Assembly (NCBI GenBank): GCA_963816855.1
Contig: CAWFMA010000009.1
Span: 1 to 64,000 of the forward strand
Length of the DNA: 64,000 nt
Source of the DNA: DASTFP01 sp963816855
Lineage (GTDB): Bacteria; Verrucomicrobiota; Verrucomicrobiia; Chthoniobacterales; Terrimicrobiaceae
Reading direction: 5' to 3'
Shown: positions 18,205 through 27,744 of the stretch, in pieces
Numbering within the stretch: the first letter of the stretch is position 1
Layout of the letters: each line of letters starts with the position of its first letter
The notes under the pieces: model-generated
Told to the model about the DNA's origin: nothing
Database searches by the model: none
What the model saw: only the letters and a program-made list of their open reading frames with translations
Made by a program: the position numbers and the translations under genes

Positions 18205-18559
18205 GGCTCGCCGCATTTGTGGCCTCGAAGGTCCGGATCACCGCCGATAAAATGGAAAAAGTCGGGTGCGAATTACAACATGTGCATGCTCAAGGAGAAC
18301 AACATGGCTGACTACGAAGGATCCGATTGCTGCCACAAATACGTTTTTGCGCATGAGGCCGGGCATTACCTGGCGCGTTTTCCCTATCATACTTCTCAAG
18401 ACGGCCTGCTCATGACGCCGGGCGCCCTCGGAAGACGTCTTCTGAAGTTTGACGAGGAGATCGGAGTAGGGTCAGTAGCTTTTCGAGGAAGCTTGTCGCT
18501 TCCACTATCTGCTCGATTAACGTCGCTCGGTTTATATGGTACTACGTCACGATATGCAT

Positions 18560-19034
18560 AGCGGCGAGCGAGATCATATCTTCGAAATGAGGTTGCTGCT
18601 TTCGCCACGGACTGCGAGGTCGACACCGTCCAGCGTGACCGATTTGTTTCTCACCTTTTATGAATCCCGGAGGGAGTATCGGCGAACCTGCAAACTGCTA
18701 AAGTGCTGGGATTGCCAGCTAATCAAGATTTTCGGCAACGTTATTTTGAGAACGGCCATTGTGACGGGCGGATCATGAACTCACGCTCCACTACGGGCAT
18801 CCGACAGCAGGGTTTTTGCGACGCGCGCTTTTCATCCGCGAACTTATTAGTTCACTGTGAAGCGCCGCGTTAATCGGCGCATCCTCGACTAAACGGCGTT
18901 CGTTCAGCGCCAGATCGTCGGGTCGCCTTCCTCCTGCTGTTTTCTCTCCAATCGTGGGTTTGTCTTGCCTCGGAAAGATTCATACCTATCACTAGAAGAC
19001 GCGAAAATTCGAACTCAACTCGAGGAACCAATTT
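18560..19034. other. Gene-poor stretch upstream of the metzincin gene
   Basis: I see no supportable gene. The plus-strand frame 18536-18778 has poor coding character and overlaps the decayed end of the HEAGH gene. The promoter of the gene at 19035 should lie within about 18880-19030. Confidence 0.35.
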
Positions 19035-20840
19035 ATGGGACGTCCACTTGAAGCAAAACGTGCCGCAGAGACTCGCCTCCCGGTTAAACCGGCAACGGTG
19101 ACCATTGATGGAATCGAAGTTACCCAGGCGATCCAAAATTTGGCACATGGCGTTCCTCTCATTGCGGGCAAAGCGACCCTGGTGCGCGTTTATCTAACTG
19201 TGAAACTCAGCTTTCCGACACCGTCGAGCCTGCCCTCGGCTTCAGCGACGGCTGAGCTTTCCGCGCGCCGCGTGCCCGGCGGTCGGGTGACGAAGTTAGT
19301 GGCGTCCAATTCCATTAAAGTGCCAGTGCAATTGTCTTTGAAAGAGCGACGCAAAGACCTCGCCCTGAGCCTAAATTTCCTGGTGCCGGCCAAACTCCTC
19401 ACACCTGGAGACCTTTACCTTCGCGTGTTGCGCCTCAAGGCCAGCATAGAGGGTATTCCCTTTGCTGTGCCCATTCCTGTTCCGGCGCACGCGACGCGCA
19501 AGGTGACCATGATCACGTCACCGCCGTTGCGCGTTCGCATCCTGGGCATGCGTTACACGTCGGGCTCGCCGGCTCAGAGCTTCGAGCCCGCGGAGCGGGA
19601 TTTCCAAATGGTGCTGTCGTGGTTGCGGCGCGCCTATCCTGTGGCCGAGGTCCTCTCTGCACACACAACGATTGATGCGACCAGCGCTTGGCCGTTCGCA
19701 TGCGGAGATGTGAATGCGCAACTCAGTGCCATCCGCGGCCTTGATGTGGCAGGTGGGACGGACCGGCGGACCCACTACTTTGGGCTGGTGTCCGATGGTG
19801 CCGGATTCATGCGCGGTTGCGCCTCGGGAATACCACAAACGCCTGACCCTACTACCGTCGCATCGGGTCCAACCGGGAACTCAGGATTTTCGTGGGACAC
19901 AGACGGCTGTTATGGCGACTGGTATACCGGTCACGAACTCGGCCACACTTTCGGCCGCTTTCATCCAGGGTTCTGCGGCGAGACGCATGACGATAGCAGC
20001 TATCCCTTTTCGAACGGACAACTCTCCGATAGCAACGAGGAATTTGTCGGCTTGGACTTCGGGGACGCGGTCCTCGGCTTACCCATGCGCGCATTGCCCG
20101 GGGTTGATTGGCATGATGTCATGACGTATTGTGATTTCCAGTGGCTGTCGTCCTATACCTATATGGGGGTCCGTAATCGTATCGTGGCCGAGGAAAGCCT
20201 CGGACCTGCGCCAGGTCCGACCAGAGGCACAGTCCGTTCACGTAAGCGCGCTGCGGCAGGAAATTTGATTCATGCTGTCGCCCGGGTAAACATTCGGGAC
20301 CGTGCTGGCAAATTTGTCTTTGTCCACCCCATTCCGATCGGTGATGTCACTCCGGAAGAACGTGAAAGCCCTGTGTTACTTAGCGCGCTGGATGCCAGTG
20401 GTAAGGTTCTCGCTGAGCACAAGATCGCCCCAAAGTATGACACCTGTCAGGAGGGCGGTCCGGGCGGTGGAGCTACCGTGGATGCAATCATCCCAAAGCC
20501 AGCAGGCCTTAGGGCTTTGAAACTCGTTGTGGGTGGTGAGACCGTGGATACATTCCAGAGTTCGCGCGTGCGCCCGGCTCCTCGTGCTCTCAAAGCAATC
20601 GCCCCAAAAGGCGCCGCGGCTCCGACGATCGCGTGGGATGAAGCGAGTGCCGCGAAAGATTTGACCTACGCTGTGCAAACCAGCCTGGATGGAGGTCAGA
20701 CTTGGCAGACGCAAGCGATCGGCCTCAAGACTCGCAAGTTTAAGCTCGATCGCGAGGACCTTGGGAAGGCCGACGATGTCAAAGTGCGCATAATCGCCAG
20801 TAGTGGTTTCGAGTCCGCGGTGACAACACTGAAGCTTTGA
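19035..20840 (+). CDS. Metzincin-like zinc metalloprotease
   Basis: A protein of 601 residues. An N-terminal beta-rich domain begins TVTIDGIEVTQAIQN and continues VPLIAGKATLVRVYLTV, a module common ahead of predicted secreted proteases. The catalytic part has WYTGHELGHTFGRFHPG, i.e. HExxHxxxxxH, and a downstream Met-turn candidate VMTYCDF. The C-terminal ~200 residues look like one or two Ig/FN3-like domains (VQTSLDGGQTWQTQAIG). No obvious Sec signal peptide precedes the N-terminal domain, so it may be secreted by another route or act as an effector. ATG 19035 is the first start in frame. Confidence 0.78.
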   Translation: MGRPLEAKRAAETRLPVKPATVTIDGIEVTQAIQNLAHGVPLIAGKATLVRVYLTVKLSFPTPSSLPSASATAELSARRVPGGRVTKLVASNSIKVPVQLSLKERRKDLALSLNFLVPAKLLTPGDLYLRVLRLKASIEGIPFAVPIPVPAHATRKVTMITSPPLRVRILGMRYTSGSPAQSFEPAERDFQMVLSWLRRAYPVAEVLSAHTTIDATSAWPFACGDVNAQLSAIRGLDVAGGTDRRTHYFGLVSDGAGFMRGCASGIPQTPDPTTVASGPTGNSGFSWDTDGCYGDWYTGHELGHTFGRFHPGFCGETHDDSSYPFSNGQLSDSNEEFVGLDFGDAVLGLPMRALPGVDWHDVMTYCDFQWLSSYTYMGVRNRIVAEESLGPAPGPTRGTVRSRKRAAAGNLIHAVARVNIRDRAGKFVFVHPIPIGDVTPEERESPVLLSALDASGKVLAEHKIAPKYDTCQEGGPGGGATVDAIIPKPAGLRALKLVVGGETVDTFQSSRVRPAPRALKAIAPKGAAAPTIAWDEASAAKDLTYAVQTSLDGGQTWQTQAIGLKTRKFKLDREDLGKADDVKVRIIASSGFESAVTTLKL

Positions 20841-20998
20841 ACAGGATTTCCGACTGCTTTTTTCGCTCTTGAAAGGCAGCGTCCTCTGGTGGACAGGGTA
20901 TGACAAAATACAACAAGCTAGAGCGCATGGCGCGCATGACCGGCGCGATTCAAGGGGCGCCCCGATAGCTGCCACCAAATTGTCGCCTTTTTCGGCGG

Positions 20999-21980
20999 TC
21001 AGATGTTGGCCTGGAGGGCAGCGTGTATTTTGTCTGCCAGCGCCCTGAAGCCGGCATTAGTCGGATGAAGTTCGTTCGCCCAGTCATTTCTGGTTTGCAG
21101 CGTTCCGGTCAGATCGACATGCAGAATGTCGGGAGGCGCCGCTAGTCCCTTGAGCATCGCGTTCAAAGAATCCATCAATTTTACGACTATGTCGTGGCGC
21201 ACCTTCAAGTCGGCGACGTTGTTATATGGATAATTCTTGTGATTAGACGTATTATCGAACCACGGCCCGACCCTCCAACCAAGGAAGGAAATAACCCCGC
21301 GACCATCAGGCCACGGATAGTCGTAGCCGTGTGTGAAAATGGGCATGGTGATATGCGCTTGCCGCGCCGCCGCCCTTGCAGTGTTGATGAGGCATACGTA
21401 GGCGGTTTTGAAAGTGTTGTTGACGACACCATCGAGGACGTCCTGATTCACGGACGCTAGGCCCAACTGAGCGTTATTGATTAAGGAAAAAAACTCGTCA
21501 CCCGCAATATCGTTGCCGCCTGCAGAGAGGAGTAACGCCTGTGGTTTGTTCTCAAGGATACGTTGCACCAGTTCCGCGATACGCGACGGATCGTCCGATT
21601 GTGTCTGATCGATTGGCAGCCCAAACAATTCACGCGGCACACCGGCCATAAGCCCCGTCATTCAGGATCGAGCCAGCAACGGCGATATTGACAATCTCGT
21701 GCCCGTGATTCCGGTGGAGGCAGTCTATGAGGTCAGTGCCGGTGGGTAGTCGAACCACGAATCGCCCTGAACACGTAGACGAAATTCGCTTTGTAGGCGT
21801 TGCCGCGAGCACGGCCGCCAAAGGAACCGCTTCCGCACCGCGCTGTGCCACAGGCAGAGCGGTATTTCGGACCGCGAGGCGTGCGGCGTGAATCCGGTTC
21901 AAATATATCTTCTTAACGCGAATTTCCCTTTTGATGGACGCCAATGATCTCTCTTTTTGTTCATCATTTGACTCTTCCAA
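20999..21980 (-). pseudogene. SGNH/GDSL-type hydrolase with several frameshifts
   Basis: The conserved N-terminal block I GDSWFDYPP is visible at about 21735-21765 in one frame. GTDLIDCLHRNHGHEIVNI and AVAGSILND follow in a second frame, and GVPRELFGLPIDQTQ onward to 20999 in a third. Later blocks are QALLLSAGGNDIAGDEFF (block III) and NELHPTNAGFRALAD (block V with Asp/His). Three one-base changes at G or C runs would restore the gene. Similar hydrolases are esterases or lipases. The C-terminal 220 residues remain open from 21661. Confidence 0.75.
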
Positions 21981-22257
21981 TTAACGCGCGGCGAGCTTCC
22001 CGCCGTAGATAGGCAGCCACGGGGTCGGGGATTTACCGAATTATTAGGTGGAGGGTCGAAAAAAGGACAAGAAAGTCGTCTGGAGATATGCGGGCCGACG
22101 GAGATGAGGACGGAAGCGATTGTAATCGCTGGGGAGCGCAATGTTCGCTCAGCAGCCTTGCCTCGCGCGGGGAATCAACCGATTGCTGGCTGTCATGGCG
22201 GTAGGTGCCGCTGAAGGTTGCAATATTTCGCCAGCGCAAGGGTCACTCTTCTACGGG

Positions 22258-22443
22258 GGCCAGCGATACATCCCAGGGTTGCCATGATCGCTTTTGACCT
22301 TGCCTGCTACGCTAGCGTTGCCGGCCGGTTGGAGGAGGCGAAAGCTTGCCTGCGGCGATCGATCTTGATAAGGACTTTCGGAAATTGGCGCTCGATGATG
22401 AGGATCTGAAGCCCTTATGGGATTGGATCGCCGGCTTGGAGTA
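22258..22443 (+). pseudogene. TPR-like C-terminal fragment
   Basis: The plus strand reads FDLACYASVAGRLEEAKACL in one frame and, after one base change at about 22355, AIDLDKDFRKLALDDEDLKP followed by LWDWIAGLE and a stop. This is the typical end of a small TPR protein (A-x-x-x-D-P-x-F pattern). The N-terminus is missing. Confidence 0.55.
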
Positions 22444-22568
22444 GTCGGGTCCGACGCATTCCACCTTCATCAAGGACGTGCTCGAGGCTGCGTTCCAGGA
22501 GACGCCGCCAACCAAACTGTAAGTGAACGTCATGTGTTTTACGTCATCGAAAACCCGCCGCTCCAGCC

Positions 22569-23378
22569 TTAGCCGCGAGGCTGCTCGTTGCCCGGCAAGG
22601 CGCCAGTCATGATGGCCACTACTTCAGCCATCGAATGCTGCTGCGGAGTTGTGAGAGCAACGCGTCGCCCGAGGCGCATGATGTGAATGCGGTCTGCCAA
22701 CTCGAAAACATGCGGCATGTTGTGACTGATGAGGATCACCGGAAGCCCACGATCCCGGATCGTCCGGATCAGGTTCAGCACTTCTCCGGACTCGCGGACG
22801 CCGAGGGCGGCCGTCGGCTCGTCCATGATGACCAAGCGGCGAGCGAAAATGGCGGAACGAGCCACCGCCACCCCCTGACGCTGCCCGCCGGAGAGATCTT
22901 CGACCGCGCTGTCAATTGACGGAAGGCGGAACTTCAGCTCCTCCATTTTTTTCTGCGCTTCCCGCTTCATTCTGCCCTTATCCAGCAGCCGAAACCAGGA
23001 ACCAAGCAGCCCGTTGCAGCGGACTTCTCGACCCAGAAAGAGATTGGTCGCGATGTCGAGGGCAGGAGCTACGGCGAGATCCTGGTACACAGTCTCGATG
23101 CCGCGCTTGCGCGGGTCGAGGGGGCTGCGGAAGTGAACCTGCACCCCGTCCAGCAAGACTTCCCCCTCATCTGGTATAACCGCGCCGCAAAGCACTTTGA
23201 TCAGCGTGCTCTTGCCCGCGCCGTTGTCACCGATAATCGCGAGCACCTCGCCTGCACGCAGTTCCAGGTTGGCGCCATCGAGCGCCGTCACGTGCCCGTA
23301 CCGTTTGACGATATTACGCGCCTCCAATACGATTTCGCCCTGCGCCGGGGCGTTGGTGCTCTCGACCGCGACCTTCAT
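22569..23378 (-). CDS. Sugar ABC transporter ATP-binding protein (FrcA/RbsA N-half type)
   Basis: A protein of 269 residues with a single nucleotide-binding domain: Walker A IIGDNGAGKSTLIKVL, signature EDLSGGQRQGVAVARSAIF, Walker B RRLVIMDEPTAALGV, H-loop ILISHNM. A single-domain ATPase of this kind is typical of FrcA-like systems rather than the double-domain RbsA. It powers uptake through the adjacent permease, overlapping it by 4 nt, and is the last gene of a three-gene import operon. Confidence 0.92.
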   Translation of the reverse strand: MKVAVESTNAPAQGEIVLEARNIVKRYGHVTALDGANLELRAGEVLAIIGDNGAGKSTLIKVLCGAVIPDEGEVLLDGVQVHFRSPLDPRKRGIETVYQDLAVAPALDIATNLFLGREVRCNGLLGSWFRLLDKGRMKREAQKKMEELKFRLPSIDSAVEDLSGGQRQGVAVARSAIFARRLVIMDEPTAALGVRESGEVLNLIRTIRDRGLPVILISHNMPHVFELADRIHIMRLGRRVALTTPQQHSMAEVVAIMTGALPGNEQPRG

Positions 23379-24349
23379 CGCTGCCTCCCTCTAGAGATCT
23401 GATCGACCGCGACGGCGCTGATTACCAGGACGCCGGTCACCAGATCTTGCCAGAGCGGGTCAATCCCGCAGAGGGTCAGACCGTTGCGCAATACGGACAC
23501 GATCAAGGTTCCAATGAGTGTTCCCCAGATGCTCCCGCGTCCGCCGAACAGGCTCGTACCCCCGATCACCACTGCCGTAATGCTGTCGAGATTGGCACTT
23601 TGCAACGCGTTCGGGTCAGCGTTGGGGATACGGCCGAGAGAAAGCCATGCGCCGATCCCGTACAGGAAGGCTGCGAACGTATAGACGGAAAGGAGCCTGT
23701 TCTCTACGGGGATGCCTACAAGCCGGGCCGCTGCGCGGTTGTTGCCGATTGCGTAAACGTGTCGACCCCAGGCGGTCTGCGTGAGCAGGTACCACACCAA
23801 GGCGTAGAGGCCGAACATGATCATCATCCCGTGCGTGATCCCGGTGCCGCCAACGATCCAACTGTTCCCTGTCCAGCCGAGCAAGTCGTCAGTTACGGGG
23901 AAGGACCCACCCTGCGCAAACAGGCGCGTAGCAGCGGTGACGATCCCGAGCAAACCGAGCGTGACGATAAACGGTGGCAACATCAGCCTGCTCACCAGCG
24001 TCCCGGCAACAAGACCAACGCACGTGCACAACAAGATTGCGAATAACAGGCATAACGCCGCGGTGTGGCCCTCATTGACCAGGCGACCAGCGACAATCGT
24101 GCCGAGCACCGCGATAGAGCCGTTAGCGAGGTCGATCCCGGCCGTCAGGATGATCATCGTCTGACCGATCGCTAGCGTTCCGACGATTACGCTCTGCTGA
24201 ATGACGAGCGAAAGGTTTCCGGCGGCCAGGAAGGTATCTGTGCTAAGTGAGAATATGGCGCAGAACACCAACAGGACAACGAGCGAGCCAATCGTCGGTG
24301 TCGCCAAGGCTCGGCCGAGCAGGACCATGCCGCGATTCGACGGCGCCAT
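23375..24349 (-). CDS. Sugar ABC transporter permease (RbsC/FrcC family)
   Basis: A protein of 324 residues with about eight to ten membrane segments. It has the BPD_transp_2 family features IDLANGSIAVLGTIVAG (after ILTAG) and NNRAAARLVGIPVENRL plus SITAVVIGGTSLFGGRGSIW. It forms the homodimeric channel of a ribose/fructose-type importer. It sits 72 nt after the binding-protein gene and overlaps the ATPase gene. Confidence 0.92.
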   Translation of the reverse strand: MAPSNRGMVLLGRALATPTIGSLVVLLVFCAIFSLSTDTFLAAGNLSLVIQQSVIVGTLAIGQTMIILTAGIDLANGSIAVLGTIVAGRLVNEGHTAALCLLFAILLCTCVGLVAGTLVSRLMLPPFIVTLGLLGIVTAATRLFAQGGSFPVTDDLLGWTGNSWIVGGTGITHGMMIMFGLYALVWYLLTQTAWGRHVYAIGNNRAAARLVGIPVENRLLSVYTFAAFLYGIGAWLSLGRIPNADPNALQSANLDSITAVVIGGTSLFGGRGSIWGTLIGTLIVSVLRNGLTLCGIDPLWQDLVTGVLVISAVAVDQISRGRQR

Positions 24350-24421
24350 CGTCTTTGTCGACTAGGCTGTCTCGTTAAAGGGGAGCATCGACAGGACGCG
24401 CGGAGACATGAGCACCGCAGC

Positions 24422-25441
24422 CTAGCCCCAGCAGTTCTCCACGCCGAACTTCGTATCTTTTGAGGGCAGGCCCGGGAACGGCTTGTCGGTAATAAGAGTC
24501 GCACCGGTATTGATAAACCCGCTCGGCTTCTTTCCGGTCTTGACGAAATCGACGATGGAGTCGACACCGCGAGTGGCCATTATCTTGGGAAACTGCATTA
24601 CCGTAGCCGCAATTTTGCCGTCCTTGACGTACTGAACGCCCAGGCAGCCACCGTCAATCGAAGTCAAAACGATGTCCTTGACCTTGCCGGCCTTTTTGAT
24701 TGCCGCGTAGGCGCCCTGGGCCGCCGGCTCGTTGATGGTGTAGACAACGTTGATTTCGGGGTGGGCGGTGAGGAGGTTCTCCATGGCCGTCTGGCCCTTA
24801 TCCAGTGCGCCGTTTGTGATCTGCTTACCGACGATCGCCGGGTCGCCTTCCTTGATGCCGAAACCCTTGAGGAATCCATCGTGGCGTTGCTTATCCACGG
24901 TGCCACCAGGCGTGCCGTCGAGCATCGCGAGCTTCGGGGCTTTATCCCCGAGCGCCTTCCTAGCGTACTGACCCTGGAGAACACCGGCCTCGAAATTGTC
25001 GGTGGCAAGAGTTGCATCAACAGCGTCCGCAGGATCCGTGGCCGTATCGAGGGCGATGACGAGGATGCCTTTGTCGCGAGCTTTTTTGACGGCGCCCAGC
25101 ACTCCCGTGGAGTTGCTCGGCGTAATCAGGATACCCTTGACGCCGGCACTGATCATGTTCTCGATCGCTGCGACCTGCCCCTCGTTATCGCCGTCGAACT
25201 TGCCGAACCGGGCGATGAGCTTCGCGCCGTGCTTTTCGGCTTCCGCCGCCGCTGCCTGCCGCATTTTCACGAAAAACGGATTGACTTCGGTCTTTGTGAT
25301 CAGGCCGATCAGGATCTGGTCGGTGGATTCAGCAGCATTCACCGACATCGTTGAGATGCCGACGACTGCAAGTATTGATACCACAGCGGCAACGAAAGCA
25401 AGCAATGGGCCGGACCTAGAGCCGATACCGGATGCGGCCAC
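24422..25441 (-). CDS. Sugar ABC transporter periplasmic binding protein (RbsB/FrcB type)
   Basis: A protein of 339 residues. The start is taken as GTG 25441, because an in-frame stop lies a short way upstream. The N-terminus has a hydrophobic signal (LLAFVAAVVSILAVVGISTM, then VNAAES). The Peripla_BP_4 fold is evident from ILIGLITKTEVNPFFVKMRQ, GVKGILITPSNSTGVLGAVK, VIALDTATDPADAVDATLAT and LTSIDGGCLGVQYVKDGKIA. First gene of the importer operon; FrcB-like fructose or a related sugar is the best guess, but the ligand is not proven. Confidence 0.92.
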   Translation of the reverse strand: MAASGIGSRSGPLLAFVAAVVSILAVVGISTMSVNAAESTDQILIGLITKTEVNPFFVKMRQAAAAEAEKHGAKLIARFGKFDGDNEGQVAAIENMISAGVKGILITPSNSTGVLGAVKKARDKGILVIALDTATDPADAVDATLATDNFEAGVLQGQYARKALGDKAPKLAMLDGTPGGTVDKQRHDGFLKGFGIKEGDPAIVGKQITNGALDKGQTAMENLLTAHPEINVVYTINEPAAQGAYAAIKKAGKVKDIVLTSIDGGCLGVQYVKDGKIAATVMQFPKIMATRGVDSIVDFVKTGKKPSGFINTGATLITDKPFPGLPSKDTKFGVENCWG

Positions 25442-25739
25442 AGCCCGTTTGTCGTCTTCGTTTGTGTCATTGTTTCGTTTCCATCGTAAGTCTGACCGAT
25501 GTTAGCTCCTTCGGTGGGAAGCGCCGTAGCGAGCGTCTCAACAATAATGCGCATTTTGTTGCCTTTGTTTGGAGGTTAAATACGTGATCAAGCGCATGAC
25601 GTAGCGCGTAAAGAACATTTGCCCAGGGCCTTGAATCTCTGTCAATTCTTAACTTCGCCGATCGGAGAATAGGTCTCGGAGAAGCGAGAAGGACAGCGTC
25701 GCTGCGCGAGACCAGCGGATCCTTGAGTTTCCACTTTCG

Positions 25740-25893
25740 ATGAGTCCCAGAGAGGTAGCCAAGATGCTCAAGGCCGAGGGGTGGTATGGTCCCAAAACCA
25801 CCATCTATTACTTCGAGTTTCGAGTCAGACGTCTCGGTGAAAAGGGTCAGTCGCGAAACGTCCGGGCGGCAGACCACAATTTGCCGAGCCTCA
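25740..25893 (+). pseudogene. Possible HicA toxin remnant
   Basis: ATG 25740 reads MSPREVAKMLKAEGWYGPKT. This matches the start of HicA mRNA interferases (x-REV-x-K-x-L-x-x-x-GW), but the expected G-S-H-H core does not follow and the rest is unrecognisable. No intact HicB partner is seen. Confidence 0.35.
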
Positions 25894-26074
25894 GCCCTTG
25901 ATCACCATATCCATCGCAGGACATTTGACCCTGAGCACTCTTATAACATCAAAGATGGAAATTCTACGAGCACAGGAACGGAATCCGCGGGGTAACGATC
26001 GGTATTGACGAATTGCGCGGGAGCAAAACCTCGCGGCGGGCGCATCAGATTGGTGTGGAGGTTCAGCCTTGAAG

Positions 26075-26390
26075 CAGCTTGGCCCCTTTGCACGCACCGT
26101 GGCAGGTCCTCGCGCAACTCATAGACCCAAAGGCGGCAGACCTGCCAGCCGGAGACTCTGAAGTGTAGGTCTCGCCAATCGTCATCGTCCTTGCGGCCAC
26201 CGCCTGCGGTATGGTGGACGGATTCACCGCCCACTTCCACGTCGATTTTTGCGGACTCAGGATTGCCAAGTCGAGGAATCGGCCCGCGATGGGCTACTGC
26301 GGAACGACAGCGATTCCTGCTTGTCGCAACGCTTCGCCTAAGACTTTCTCCCACGGGGACTGATACAGTTCACGTGGTCATTGTGGTTTA
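26075..26390 (-). pseudogene. DUF559-type (Vsr-like fold) nuclease remnant
   Basis: Pieces in two frames read YQSPWEKVLGEALRQAGI, then an in-frame stop, then PIAGRFLDLAILSP, and after a frame change AKIDVEVGGESVHHTAGGGR with VSGWQVCRLWVYELREDL. These are the conserved blocks of DUF559 proteins, related to very-short-patch repair endonucleases and often fused to helicases or defence ATPases. The stop and frameshift show it is not functional. Confidence 0.6.
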
Positions 26391-26714
26391 GTGCCATCAT
26401 CCGGCAACGTTCGCTCAGCGAGTTTCTCCGATGAACGGGACGCGACACTCCAGCCCCATTCGCGGTTTCCCACGATGTTGGAAGCGGTGCTATCTCTCCG
26501 CTTTTCAATCTACAATCCGCCGCAGTGCTCCCCGCTGGCGAAGGTCGCCTTTGAATCCATGCTTCTCCGCGACTTGGAAGGTTGAGATGAGGCAACGCTC
26601 GATCCGCTTTCCGCCCTTGTCGGCACGTTGGCAAACTGAGCGGCCGACGTATTCAAGGGACACGCACATCGGTGCGGACGCGCTCGCCGACCGTGCGCCG
26701 CCATCGGTAATCGA

Positions 26715-27224
26715 GTGGCCTTGATCAATGCAGTGCGCTTTACCTTGAAAAGCTTGGGATACCCGGTGAGCAACCCTTCCAGCGCAAGCTTCCATAAGCT
26801 GGTGCTTAAGGAGGTGCCCGAGTCGATCGGTAAGATGATCGCCCATAACGTGGCCGCGATTGCCGAGTTGACTGAACGGATCAAGGCGCTGGACACCTCG
26901 ATCAGCCGAGTAGCCGCCGAGCGCTATCCAGAGACAATCTATCTCCAGCAGGTCAGTGGCGTAGGGCCTATTACCTCGCTCTACTTCGTGCTCAAAGTGG
27001 GGAATCCCGGCCGCTTCCAGCGAACGCGCGACATTGGAGCCTTCCTGGGCTTGTGTCCGAAGCGAGATCAAAGCGGAGAGACTGACAAGGAATTACGGAT
27101 TTCGAAATGCGGAGACCGATACCTGCGACGCCTTCTGGTAGGCGCCGCGCAGTATATTCTGGGACCATTTGGGGCCGATAGTGCGCTGCGCGAGCACGGA
27201 TTGCGTCTCGCCAAGAAGGTTTGA
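26715..27224 (+). pseudogene. IS110-family transposase, 5'-truncated
   Basis: The 169-codon frame covers the C-terminal Transposase_20 region: TIYLQQVSGVGPITSLYFVL, DIGAFLGLCPKRDQSGETDK and ISKCGDRYLRRLLVGAAQYI. The N-terminal RuvC-like DEDD domain is missing or reduced to unreadable bits between about 26580 and 26715, so it cannot transpose on its own. Confidence 0.8.
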
Positions 27225-27744
27225 ATCTGCATTAGCCCGTTTAGAGCTCCGGTGTCAGATTCACGGCCCGTGCGTTCGCGGTCCCCTGCCCTTCGCCTGC
27301 AGTGTGAAGGCCGTTCATAAGTTCATAACTTATGCCGGAGTCATCGCTTGAGGCGGATGGTTAGCCTATCGCGTTATTTTCCTGAAAAAGTCGGATGATC
27401 TCGCTTTTGTGCTCATCCAAAACTTTGCATTCCTACGGTGACCGGTAGAGATGAGCCGCGAAGCTGTCGTACTCGCTTGGCTTGTAGGTTGGGACAGCAC
27501 CTGACCGACGGTCTGTTGAATCTCGGTGAGTTTCGCGATGAACGTCTCGCGGTGCACTATCGTTAAATATAACGATAGGATTTAGGTTGTAAACCTTGAC
27601 CGCTTTTTGCCTCACTCAAGTTGGGCTAGCCGGCTGGTAAAGACAGGAATTTCCGCCAGTTTGGTCCTTTATTGGTCCCTTTTTCGAATTGCCGATCCCT
27701 TTTCAGCTGCTTCCAAACTCGTAAGGTATTCGTTGTAAGGGATT
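27225..27744. other. Junction stretch between IS110 remnant and tRNA-Gly
   Basis: No intact gene. A minus-strand relic at about 27360-27557 reads KLTEIQQTVGQVLSQ in one frame, KPSEYDSFAAHLYR in another, and ECKVLDEHKSEIIRLFQENN in the second frame again or a third. It could be a broken antitoxin-like small gene. Two perfect hairpins are present: CATAAGTT-CAT-AACTTATG at 27316-27334 and CTATCGTTA-AATA-TAACGATAG at 27557-27578. Confidence 0.4.

Larger units (their letters stand above)
16351..18459 (+). pseudogene. HEAGH-motif metalloprotease-like gene, frameshifted and split by IS630
   Basis: The pieces read in order are: 16351 to about 16600 (FLSKPPDTFSPEFNPELNGL..., FIAPYLIGAGTWTIESLNPH); after a frame change, 16629-17045 (MVRGQGFGGTKGVELGRLGV ... 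FCVWDFDNDSDEGL); then, across the IS, 18204-18310 (GLAAFVASKVRITADKMEKV). After one extra T at about 18308-18310 the frame continues with DYEGSDCCHKYVFAHEAGHYL and GRRLLKFDEE to 18459. Removing the IS and one TA copy joins the frames exactly. The HEAGH pattern suggests a zinc peptidase. Family unnamed; it lies next to a second metalloprotease gene (19035). Confidence 0.65.
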
